Positions 1 to 5,792 of a DNA stretch of 7,226 nucleotides are shown here, one piece after another. The DNA comes from an uncultured Lachnospiraceae bacterium (GTDB taxonomy: Bacteria; Bacillota; Clostridia; Lachnospirales; Lachnospiraceae), in contig CADBTO010000028.1 of the NCBI GenBank assembly GCA_902797565.1, positions 1 through 7,226 on the forward strand, written 5' to 3'. Position 1 is the stretch's first letter. Every line of letters starts with the position of its first letter. Below the pieces are notes generated by a model. The model worked only from the letters and a program-made list of their open reading frames with translations. It had not been told where the DNA came from and did not search any database. The position numbers were made by a program, and so were the translations under genes.

Positions 1-582
1 CAGATCGGGCTCCTGGACTTCGTGCTGTTCAAGGAGAACCCGGAGTTTTATGCGTCATATGCGATGATGAACGAGAAGACACACGCGCTCTACACGGAGA
101 AAATGAAGATCAAGGTCATGGAGCTTGGGCAGAGCGGGCTGGCAACGGAAGAAGACCGGAAGTGGAAGCTGGACAAGTGGGCGCAGTTTTTCAAAGCAGA
201 GAACTGGGAGGGGATCAAGATGCTGGTGAAGGAATTGCCCGTGCTGGGCGAAGCGGCGGAGACCATCTGCAAGATCACTGCGGACGAGCAGATCAGGAGG
301 CAGTGCATGATGCGTGACGAGGCGATGAGGCGTGCCCGGACGACGCAGCGGTTTATGGAAATGCAGGAGAGGGAAATCAAGGAACAGAGCCGGCAGATTG
401 CCCGGCAGAGCCAGCAGCTGGACCAGCAGAGCCAGCAGCTGGACCAGCAGAGCCAGCAGCTGGACCAGCAGAGCCAGCAGCTGGCCCAGAAGGACCAGCA
501 GATCGAGGGGCTTGCCAGGGAGCTGGCGGCAATGAAGGCATTTCTGGAGGCGCAGGGGATCGATATCAAGCAAATGGTTTGA
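1..582 (+). CDS. Rpn family recombination-promoting nuclease / putative transposase, 5'-truncated by the window edge
   Basis: The reading frame is open from base 1 (QIGLLDFVLFKENPEF...) to the TGA at 580-582, so this is the C-terminal 193 residues of a longer protein; the PD-(D/E)XK nuclease core lies mostly upstream, outside the window. The stretch ENPEFYASYAMMN, then ATEEDRKWKLDKWAQFFKA, then a helical EEQIR-like segment (here DEQIRRQC) is the arrangement I recognise from the Rpn/PD-(D/E)XK 'putative transposase' family that is multicopy in Lachnospiraceae. Members act on DNA and promote RecA-independent recombination in E. coli (family knowledge). The last ~70 residues are a Gln-rich predicted coiled coil built from QSQQLDQ heptads. 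The GTG at 22 is an internal codon, not a credible start. The stop lies 12 nt before hypF, so the two may be co-transcribed, although they have no known functional link. The family call is by recall, not by alignment. Confidence 0.85.
   Translation, partial: QIGLLDFVLFKENPEFYASYAMMNEKTHALYTEKMKIKVMELGQSGLATEEDRKWKLDKWAQFFKAENWEGIKMLVKELPVLGEAAETICKITADEQIRRQCMMRDEAMRRARTTQRFMEMQEREIKEQSRQIARQSQQLDQQSQQLDQQSQQLDQQSQQLAQKDQQIEGLARELAAMKAFLEAQGIDIKQMV
406..489 (+). repeat. Four tandem 21-bp repeats encoding the heptad QSQQLDQ
   Basis: Units lie at 406-426, 427-447, 448-468 and 469-489. The first three are identical at the DNA level; the fourth differs by one base (GAC to GCC, Asp to Ala). Each unit is seven codons, so copy-number change by slippage keeps the frame and adds or removes exactly one coiled-coil heptad. 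The flanks (SRQIARQ before, KDQQIEG after) look like decayed units of the same periodicity. Confidence 0.95.
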
Positions 583-594
583 AAGTTACAGAGT

Positions 595-3123
595 ATGGAA
601 TGTAGGAAATATCGGATTTTCGGTATCGTGCAGGGTGTGGGCTTCCGGCCGTTCGTCAAACGGCTTGCGACCAGGCTGGGGATCTGTGGATCGGTAAAGA
701 ACAAGGGCTCCTATGTAGAAGTGCTGGCAGGCGGAGCAGCGGAAGCATTGGAGAGGTTTGGAGGCGTGTTTCGGGAGGCGCCGCCGGAACGTGCAGTGGT
801 TTTGCGGGTGGACGAAGAGGTGCTGGAACGGGAGGCGTTTCTGGAAAGTGTTTCGCGCGGGACATTCGGGCCGGATGAGGCATGGGAGATTGAAAAACGG
901 GTCGAGTCGGGGGAGATCGGGTTCCAGATTGTGGAAAGCAGCCAGGACAACGGAGAAATCTATATCCCGGTGGATATCGGCATTTGTGCAAATTGTCAGA
1001 GGGAACTCTTTGATCCTGGTAATCGGCGTTATCTGCATCCCTTTATCAACTGCACGGACTGTGGGCCGAGGTTGACGATCCTGGACAGCCTGCCTTATGA
1101 CAGGGAACGGACTTCGATGGGAGCGTTCCCCATGTGTCCAGAATGTGCGCAGGAATATGGGGATGAAGGGAGCAGGCGGTTTGATGCCCAGCCGGTCTGC
1201 TGCCCGGATTGCGGGCCAACTGTGTATATCCTGGAAAAGGGGAAACGTGTATGCAGTGGGCAGACAGCAGTCCGGGAAGCGGCAGAGGCTGTAAAAGCCG
1301 GAAAAATCCTGGCGCTGAAAGGGATCGGGGGGTTCCATCTGGTATGCGATGCAGCGAATCCGGAAGCGGTGCAGCGGCTGCGGGAGCGGAAACGGAGGCC
1401 GCGCAAGCCGTTTGCTTTAATGGCAAGGGATATGGATGTGGTGCGGCATATTTGCGAGGTCTCAGACGAAGAAGCGAAGGCACTTGCATCATTTCGGAAG
1501 CCGATCGTGCTGATGGAGAAGCGAAGAAGGCCAGCCGCGGAATCCACTGCAATGGATCAGTGCGGGCTTTCCGGGGAAGCTTCCGCAATGGATCAGTACG
1601 GGGAGGCCATCGCGCCGGACAACCATTGTCTGGGTGTCATGCTGCCCTATGCGCCAGTGCATCTTCTGTTATTTGCGGAGGCGGGCTTTCCGGATTATAT
1701 TGTCTGTACGAGCGCGAACCGTTCCGGTGCACCGATTATTAAAGATGAGGCAAAGCTGGAAGAGCAGCTGGCAGAAGTATATGATGTCTGCCTGTCCCAT
1801 GACAGAGAGATACGCACCCGTGCGGATGACAGTGTGCTTTTTTTCTTCGAAGGGAAAGAGGTCATGGTGCGGCGGTCCCGTGGATATGCGCCGGAACCGC
1901 TGGATAGACCGGATGAGGGTAGGGAGCCGAAGCCGAAATCGGTACTTGCAATCGGCGGCGAATTAAAGAATGCATTTGTTATAAGACGACACAATTTATA
2001 TTATCCATCCTCTTATATTGGGGATATGACCTATGTTGAAGGGACAGAGGTTCTGGAAGAGACCATTACGCGGTTTACAGGCTTTCTGGAGACTGAGCCA
2101 GAGTACTATGTGTGTGATCTACATCCGAATTATGAATCTGGTGCACTGGCGCGGAGGCTTTCACAGGAGCAGGGGGGGCGGCTGGTTGAGGTACAGCACC
2201 ACTATGCCCACATCCTCTCTTGTATGGTGGAGCATGGCGTGTCCGGACCGGTCATTGGAATTGCGTTTGACGGGACAGGCTATGGGACGGATGGAAGCAT
2301 CTGGGGTGGGGAGATCCTGCGCTGTGACCGGCGTGGGTTCGAGCGGGTTTCATCGCTGGCGCCGTTCCTTCTGCCCGGTGGCGATGCGGCGAGCCGGGAA
2401 GGCTATCGTCCGGCAGTTTCACTCCTGCTTGACGCGGCAGATTCCAGGGGGAGCCGCCGGGAAATCCGGGATCTGGTTCTTCGTATGGGAATCTGCACGG
2501 AACAGGAGTTTTCTGCAGTAGCAATGCTCCATGACCGGAAGATGAATACAGCAGTATGCAGCAGTATGGGACGGTTATTTGATGGGGCAGCGGCTGTGCT
2601 GGGGATTGCAAAGGTGTCCACATATGAGGGGGATGCGGCGGCGCAGCTGCAGTATGCGGCGGAGGAGTATCTGCGCCGGAAAGGCAGTGCGGGAGCAGGG
2701 GACGGCATGCATGGCGGGGGAGCGAACAAGGATGCCGTGTTGGCCTCAGATGATGAAGATATAGATGACTATGGATTTAAGAAACCGGGAGATGCTGCGA
2801 AATTCCTGGATGGTTCAGGGGTGTTATATGGACTTTTGATGGAGAGGGAACAAGGCGGGACGATCGAGGAACTGGCGTATTTGTTTCATCATACAGTGGC
2901 GCGGAAGGCGGCAGAATCAGCTTCGCGTGCAGCGAAGGCGGCGGGGATCCCTTATGTGGCTCTGTCCGGGGGCTGTTTTTTGAACCGCCTGCTGCTCCGG
3001 CTGGTGAAAGGGTATCTGGAGCAGACTGGCGTCACCGTGTTGCTGCAGCACCAGCTGCCTGCGAATGATGGTGGCATTGCCATGGGACAGGCGTATTATC
3101 AATTTAGTGATATAGAGGCATAG
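595..3123 (+). CDS. hypF: HypF, carbamoyltransferase of hydrogenase maturation
   Basis: HypF uses carbamoyl phosphate and ATP to form carbamoyl-adenylate, then loads the carbamoyl group onto the C-terminal Cys of HypE; this is the first step in making CN ligands for the Fe(CN)2(CO) centre. All domains are visible. An acylphosphatase domain spans about residues 1-90, with VQGVGFRPFV carrying Arg18, and Asn36. Two zinc fingers follow, C131-X2-C134-X18-C153-X2-C156-X24-C181-X2-C184-X18-C203-X2-C206, the exact HypF spacing. A YrdC-like domain runs from about 220 to 410 (KGIGGFHL at 242-249). A Kae1/ASKHA-like domain has QHHYAHI at 534-540, AFDGTGYGTDG, a SGGCFLNR motif and a C-terminal PANDGGIAMGQA. 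At 842 aa it is longer than the usual ~750 aa; the excess is mainly low-complexity insertions near residues 316-342 and 697-735. ATG 595 is the only possible start region, because the preceding in-frame TGA is at 580-582. Its ribosome-binding site is weak (GAAAG at 581-585). Cytoplasmic. Confidence 0.97.
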   Translation: MECRKYRIFGIVQGVGFRPFVKRLATRLGICGSVKNKGSYVEVLAGGAAEALERFGGVFREAPPERAVVLRVDEEVLEREAFLESVSRGTFGPDEAWEIEKRVESGEIGFQIVESSQDNGEIYIPVDIGICANCQRELFDPGNRRYLHPFINCTDCGPRLTILDSLPYDRERTSMGAFPMCPECAQEYGDEGSRRFDAQPVCCPDCGPTVYILEKGKRVCSGQTAVREAAEAVKAGKILALKGIGGFHLVCDAANPEAVQRLRERKRRPRKPFALMARDMDVVRHICEVSDEEAKALASFRKPIVLMEKRRRPAAESTAMDQCGLSGEASAMDQYGEAIAPDNHCLGVMLPYAPVHLLLFAEAGFPDYIVCTSANRSGAPIIKDEAKLEEQLAEVYDVCLSHDREIRTRADDSVLFFFEGKEVMVRRSRGYAPEPLDRPDEGREPKPKSVLAIGGELKNAFVIRRHNLYYPSSYIGDMTYVEGTEVLEETITRFTGFLETEPEYYVCDLHPNYESGALARRLSQEQGGRLVEVQHHYAHILSCMVEHGVSGPVIGIAFDGTGYGTDGSIWGGEILRCDRRGFERVSSLAPFLLPGGDAASREGYRPAVSLLLDAADSRGSRREIRDLVLRMGICTEQEFSAVAMLHDRKMNTAVCSSMGRLFDGAAAVLGIAKVSTYEGDAAAQLQYAAEEYLRRKGSAGAGDGMHGGGANKDAVLASDDEDIDDYGFKKPGDAAKFLDGSGVLYGLLMEREQGGTIEELAYLFHHTVARKAAESASRAAKAAGIPYVALSGGCFLNRLLLRLVKGYLEQTGVTVLLQHQLPANDGGIAMGQAYYQFSDIEA
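1549..1596 (+). repeat. Direct 12-bp repeat inside a HypF linker insertion (AMDQ ... AMDQ)
   Basis: GCAATGGATCAG occurs at 1549-1560 and again at 1585-1596, 36 bp apart and in the same frame. It encodes AMDQ twice (residues 319-322 and 331-334), and the following residues also partly repeat (GLSGEAS against GEA). The segment lies between the KPIVLMEKR strand and the NHCLGVMLPYAP motif of the YrdC-like domain, where other HypF proteins have a much shorter connection (family knowledge). Confidence 0.85.
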
Positions 3124-3136
3124 TGATATATATAAT
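3107..3136 (+). promoter_or_regulatory. Weak candidate sigma-A promoter between hypF and hypC
   Basis: A perfect TATAAT at 3131-3136 is preceded by GTGATA (3107-3112, four of six matches to TTGACA) with an 18-bp spacer, in the AT-rich hypF/hypC junction. The decamer TAGTGATATA is also directly repeated here (3105-3114 and 3121-3130, the second copy containing the hypF stop). The site could drive hypCDE independently of hypF. AT-rich gaps readily produce such matches by chance, so this is only a possibility. Confidence 0.22.
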
Positions 3137-3167
3137 ATAGGAAACAGGAATATAAGAGATACAGTAT

Positions 3168-3177
3168 GGAGGTGGAG
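3168..3177 (+). promoter_or_regulatory. Ribosome-binding site that fixes the hypC start at 3184
   Basis: GGAGGTGGAG lies 6 nt upstream of ATG 3184. An in-frame ATG at 3166 overlaps the start of this element and would put an N-terminal extension before the Met-Cys of HypC, which would block the Cys2 chemistry. The ribosome-binding site and the family constraint both select 3184. Confidence 0.85.
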
Positions 3178-3183
3178 CGGACT

Positions 3184-3396
3184 ATGTGCGTGGGGATGAC
3201 GGCGCGGGTTTTGAAAGTGAACAGGGATGTGGCACTGGTGGATGCATCCGGGGCGAGGCGTCAGATTTCGGCGGCATTGCTGCCATCCGTGGAACCGGGT
3301 GATTATGTGATGGTGCACGCAGGGGCGGCGATCGCGAAAGTTGGTGAAGGAGATGCTGAGGAAAGTGCCGGGGTGTTGCGGGGATTATTTGATTAG
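3184..3396 (+). CDS. hypC: HypC, hydrogenase maturation chaperone
   Basis: HypC is a small OB-fold-like chaperone that, with HypD, holds the iron atom while CN and CO are attached and then delivers the Fe(CN)2(CO) unit to the target apo-enzyme. With the start at 3184 the protein is 70 aa and begins MCVGM. Cys2 is the essential N-terminal ligand once Met is removed. The second conserved motif is GDYVMVHAGAAI (residues 39-50), carrying the conserved His45. The usual HypC N-terminus has Pro in MC(I/L/V)-x-x-P; here that position is Thr6, a minor divergence. The gene lies 60 nt after hypF and 75 nt before hypD. HypC-type chaperones are specific for their client, so this copy's client is the key question for the cluster. 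Confidence 0.95.
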   Translation: MCVGMTARVLKVNRDVALVDASGARRQISAALLPSVEPGDYVMVHAGAAIAKVGEGDAEESAGVLRGLFD

Positions 3397-3471
3397 CATT
3401 TATTTTCTGGCAGATTCAGGGACAGGCAGGAGTATCGCCAGGAGAACAAGCGGAAGGGAACGAATGGAGAG

Positions 3472-4605
3472 ATGGCGGGAGAAGAAGTTGGGAAGGGAGC
3501 AGATGGAGAAATGATGGAACAGGTGCAGCAGCAGGTTCGACAGGAGATTGAGCGGGCGAAAGAGTATCTGAGGAATTATGATGGGGAGCAGGTCAACCTG
3601 ATGGAAGTATGCGGTACGCATACCCATGAGATTTTCCGACTGGGGATCCGATCTCTGCTTTCGCCGAAAATTCGCCTGATCAGTGGGCCGGGCTGCCCGG
3701 TTTGCGTCACGGGTGCGGACTTCATTGATGAGGCGGTGTATCTGGCAAAACAGGGCGCGATTATCACGACGTTCGGAGATCTCGTGCGGGTGCCCGGGAC
3801 AAAGCAAAGCCTTGCGGAAGCCAGAGCGGACGGGGCGGATATCCGCGTTGTGTATGCGCCGGTGGATGCTCTGGATCTTGCGCTGCAATACCCGGAGCGT
3901 CAGGTGGTCTTCCTGTCTGTGGGGTTTGAAACAACGACTCCTGCGGAGTGTCTGGCTGTCAAGATGGCAAAAGAACAGGGCGTCCGGAACTTCACGCTGC
4001 TGACAGCGAACAAAACGATGCTGCAGGCATACCGGGCAATGGCAAATAAAAATAAACTGATCTTTTTATATCCGGGGCATGTCCATGCCATTATTGGGAC
4101 AGGAATCTGCAGGGAACTTGCGGAGCGGGAAGGGATCAGTGGAGTGGTTTCAGGCTTCACGGCATATGAGCTGCTGGCGGCGATCACGGTTGCGGTGAAA
4201 AAAGCACAGGCGAACGAGCCGTTTTTCGTCAATGCCTATCCCCGTGTGGTTTCGGAAGAGGGGAGCCTCGCGGGAAAAGCCTTGATGGAAGAAGTGATGG
4301 TGCCATGCAGCGCGTATTGGCGGGGGATTGGTGTCATGGAAGGATCCGGGCTGGCTCTTTCGGATGCATATGCGGAATTTGATGCACGGAAACGGTTCGC
4401 GGTTCCGGAAATGGAAGGCCGGGAGAATCCGGCATGCCGATGCGGGGAGATCCTGCAGGGGAAATGCCTGCCGCCGGACTGCCCGCTGTTTGGCAAAGCA
4501 TGTACGCCGGAGCATGCGGTGGGAGCGTGCATGGTCAGCGGGGAAGGGACATGCAGCGCGTTTTACCTGTATGGGAATACAACTGTCGAAGAGAAAGTTC
4601 TATGA
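3472..4605 (+). CDS. hypD: HypD, iron-sulfur scaffold for Fe(CN)2(CO) assembly
   Basis: HypD carries a [4Fe-4S] cluster and, in complex with HypC, coordinates iron and receives cyanide from HypE. The HypD signatures are intact: MEVCGTHTHE with Cys47 and GPGCPVC with Cys75 and Cys78 (numbered from ATG 3472). The C-terminal cysteine-rich region contains Cys322, 324, 332, 337, 344, 353 and 361, including CLPPDCPLFGKAC. TVGFETTTP-type and PGHVHAIIG motifs are also present. Length is 377 aa from ATG 3472. The start is uncertain: ATG 3472 has only GGAGAG directly abutting it and AAGGGA 12 nt away, whereas ATG 3511 or 3514 follow GGAAGGGAG and GGAGAA at usable distances and would give a 363-364 aa protein without a Gly/Glu-rich leader. 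The 75-nt gap before it shows no hairpin. Cytoplasmic; second gene of hypCDE. Confidence 0.96.
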   Translation: MAGEEVGKGADGEMMEQVQQQVRQEIERAKEYLRNYDGEQVNLMEVCGTHTHEIFRLGIRSLLSPKIRLISGPGCPVCVTGADFIDEAVYLAKQGAIITTFGDLVRVPGTKQSLAEARADGADIRVVYAPVDALDLALQYPERQVVFLSVGFETTTPAECLAVKMAKEQGVRNFTLLTANKTMLQAYRAMANKNKLIFLYPGHVHAIIGTGICRELAEREGISGVVSGFTAYELLAAITVAVKKAQANEPFFVNAYPRVVSEEGSLAGKALMEEVMVPCSAYWRGIGVMEGSGLALSDAYAEFDARKRFAVPEMEGRENPACRCGEILQGKCLPPDCPLFGKACTPEHAVGACMVSGEGTCSAFYLYGNTTVEEKVL

Positions 4606-4630
4606 AGAATTAAATTATAGAAAATTTATT

Positions 4631-4637
4631 GAAGGGG
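4631..4637 (+). promoter_or_regulatory. hypE ribosome-binding site
   Basis: GAAGGGG ends 7 nt before ATG 4645. It follows a short AT-rich stretch (4608-4630) after the hypD stop. No terminator-like hairpin is seen in this 39-nt gap, consistent with co-transcription. Confidence 0.75.
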
Positions 4638-4644
4638 ACTGAAG

Positions 4645-5652
4645 ATGAATAGGGAAACGATCACGCTTGCAATGGGCGCAGGCGGGAAGCAAACAGCAGA
4701 ATTGATTCGCGAAGTATTTCAGGATAAATTAAAGAACGAATTATTTACAGAAAATGACGGTGCAATCTTGCCGGAGTTATCCGGGCGGCCTGTCATGAGC
4801 ACGGACGGATTCATCGTTTCGCCGCCTTTTTTTTCAGGCGGCAATATCGGGAAACTATCAGTGTGTGGCAGTATCAATGATGTGGCGTGCATGGGTGCGC
4901 GTCCGCGCTACCTTTCTGCGGCGTTCGTTCTGGAAGAGGGATTTCTGGTGGCGAAGCTGGAGGAGATTGTATCTGCAATGGCGGAAACAGCAGGGGAAGC
5001 AGGCGTCCGTGTGGTTTGCGGCGATACGAAGGTGGCAGGGAAAGGGCAGGTGGATGGCTGTTTCATTACGACAACCTGCCTTGGAGAAATGGTTGTGCAG
5101 GAAGCACCGGCTGGTGCAAGGGCGGAAGAAGGGGATGCCGTGATCGTGACCGGGGATATCGGGCGGCATCGTGCGGCGATTCTGCTTGCACGGGATGCCT
5201 ATGGCATTGAGGCGGATATTACTTCGGATTGCGCACCGCTTTGGAAACCGGTGGAGGCACTCTGCCAGGCGGGGATCCCGCTGCATGTCATCCGGGATGC
5301 CACGCGGGGTGGTGTCGGCACCGTGCTCTATGAGATCGCGCATCAGAGCAGTGTCGGTGTGCAGCTGGAACGCGAAGCGATTCCGGTACAGCCTGCTGTC
5401 CATGGGATTTGTGACCTCCTGGGGCTGGATCCTTTGTATCTTGCCTGCGAAGGGCGTCTGGTGGTTGTGGTTCCGGAATCCGAGGCAGAACGGACGGTGG
5501 AGATTCTGCGGGCATTCCCGGATTGTACCGGGGCTGCAAGGATTGGAAAGATCACCGGCGGGAATACCGGCAGGGTCACGCTCCTGACGGAGATTGGAAC
5601 CCAGACCTATTTGCCGGAACCGGGAAACGAGTTATTGCCGAGGATTTGCTGA
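4645..5652 (+). CDS. hypE: HypE, carbamoyl dehydratase (thiocyanate-forming)
   Basis: HypE, a PurM/AIR-synthetase-like ATPase, accepts the carbamoyl group from HypF on its C-terminal Cys, dehydrates it with ATP to a thiocyanate, and passes cyanide to the HypC-HypD iron. The 335-aa protein has the N-terminal glycine-rich LAMGAGGKQT segment (8-17), ENDGA (36-40), STDGFIVSP (52-60), the nucleotide-site region SINDVACMGARP (76-87), and DATRGGVG at 218-225. It ends PRIC with Cys335 as the last residue, the diagnostic and catalytic HypE tail. Nothing essential appears missing. The downstream small ORF begins around this gene's TGA, so translation may be coupled. A T8 homopolymer lies at 4827-4834. 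Confidence 0.97.
   Translation: MNRETITLAMGAGGKQTAELIREVFQDKLKNELFTENDGAILPELSGRPVMSTDGFIVSPPFFSGGNIGKLSVCGSINDVACMGARPRYLSAAFVLEEGFLVAKLEEIVSAMAETAGEAGVRVVCGDTKVAGKGQVDGCFITTTCLGEMVVQEAPAGARAEEGDAVIVTGDIGRHRAAILLARDAYGIEADITSDCAPLWKPVEALCQAGIPLHVIRDATRGGVGTVLYEIAHQSSVGVQLEREAIPVQPAVHGICDLLGLDPLYLACEGRLVVVVPESEAERTVEILRAFPDCTGAARIGKITGGNTGRVTLLTEIGTQTYLPEPGNELLPRIC
4821..4842 (+). repeat. GC-rich inverted repeat with a T8 loop inside hypE
   Basis: GCCGCC (4821-4826), then T8 and CA, then GGCGGC (4837-4842) form a perfect 6-bp stem with a 10-nt loop. It lies in codons for PPFFSGG, so codon content explains it adequately. It is not followed by a T-tract and is not a convincing terminator. Confidence 0.35.
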
Positions 5653-5792
5653 TATCTGATGAGGCAATCCGGCAGATTGTGGAAAACGAATACGCGAAGG
5701 ATATGGACGGGTATCGGCAGATCCGTTGTTATGGCATTGCATTTTATCGAAAAAGCGCAAAAGTGAAACTGTGGAAGGGGCCGGATGTATGA
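5646..5792 (+). CDS. Small unrecognised ORF between hypE and the nitrogenase-like gene
   Basis: An open frame of about 48 codons bridges the gap between hypE and the next gene. It reads LLISDEAIRQIVENEYAKDM, then DGYRQIRCYGIAFYRKSAKV, then KLWKGPDV. I do not recognise the family. The N-terminal half looks helical and acidic; the C-terminal half looks like beta strands with basic residues. There is one Cys and no signal peptide or membrane segment. Its TGA overlaps the next gene's ATG (ATGA, 5789-5792), which argues that it is translated. The start is unresolved. TTG 5646 overlaps the last 7 bases of hypE, but AGGA at 5641-5644 is too close to it; CTG 5649 fits that site slightly better. The only ATG, at 5703, would leave just 29 residues and has poor spacing. 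Translation may depend on ribosomes terminating at the hypE stop. It could be a small accessory subunit or a coupling peptide. Confidence 0.5.
   Translation: MLISDEAIRQIVENEYAKDMDGYRQIRCYGIAFYRKSAKVKLWKGPDV
5773..5780 (+). promoter_or_regulatory. Ribosome-binding site of the nitrogenase-like gene
   Basis: GGAAGGGG lies 8 nt upstream of ATG 5789 and selects this ATG over the in-frame TTG at 5726. The family-like sequence begins immediately after this Met (KGRVFNHIPTYTGD), whereas the 21-residue extension from 5726 is the small ORF's DNA read in another frame. Confidence 0.85.

Noticed and set aside
406..489. Possible CRISPR array
   Set aside because: The repeats are directly adjacent 21-bp coding units without spacers and encode coiled-coil heptads.
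90..704. A Ser/Cys/Trp-rich minus-strand open frame across the Rpn gene
   Set aside because: Its striking CWSSCWL repeats are just the complement of the 21-bp heptad repeats; there is no independent start signal or family.
586..1338. A 250-codon open frame on the minus strand opposite hypF
   Set aside because: It lies wholly within hypF opposite its acylphosphatase and zinc-finger domains, its translation is Pro/Arg/His/Ser-rich with no recognisable family, and it is expected as an antisense shadow of GC-rich coding sequence.
3400..3888. A minus-strand open frame covering the hypC/hypD gap
   Set aside because: Most of it is antisense to the conserved HypD Cys motifs; the composition is shadow-like and there is no credible product.
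4687..4701. Similarity between KQTAE in HypE and the KQTAE repeats of the nitrogenase-like protein
   Set aside because: It is one short pentapeptide at a place where HypE normally has a glycine-rich helix start; the flanks do not match, so chance is sufficient.
4821..4842. Intrinsic terminator in hypE
   Set aside because: The T run is in the loop rather than after the stem, and the stem is only 6 bp inside conserved coding sequence.
5726..5788. An N-terminal extension of the nitrogenase-like protein from TTG 5726
   Set aside because: It has no ribosome-binding site and is the small ORF's DNA read in another frame; ATG 5789 has a well-placed GGAAGGGG and an ATGA overlap.
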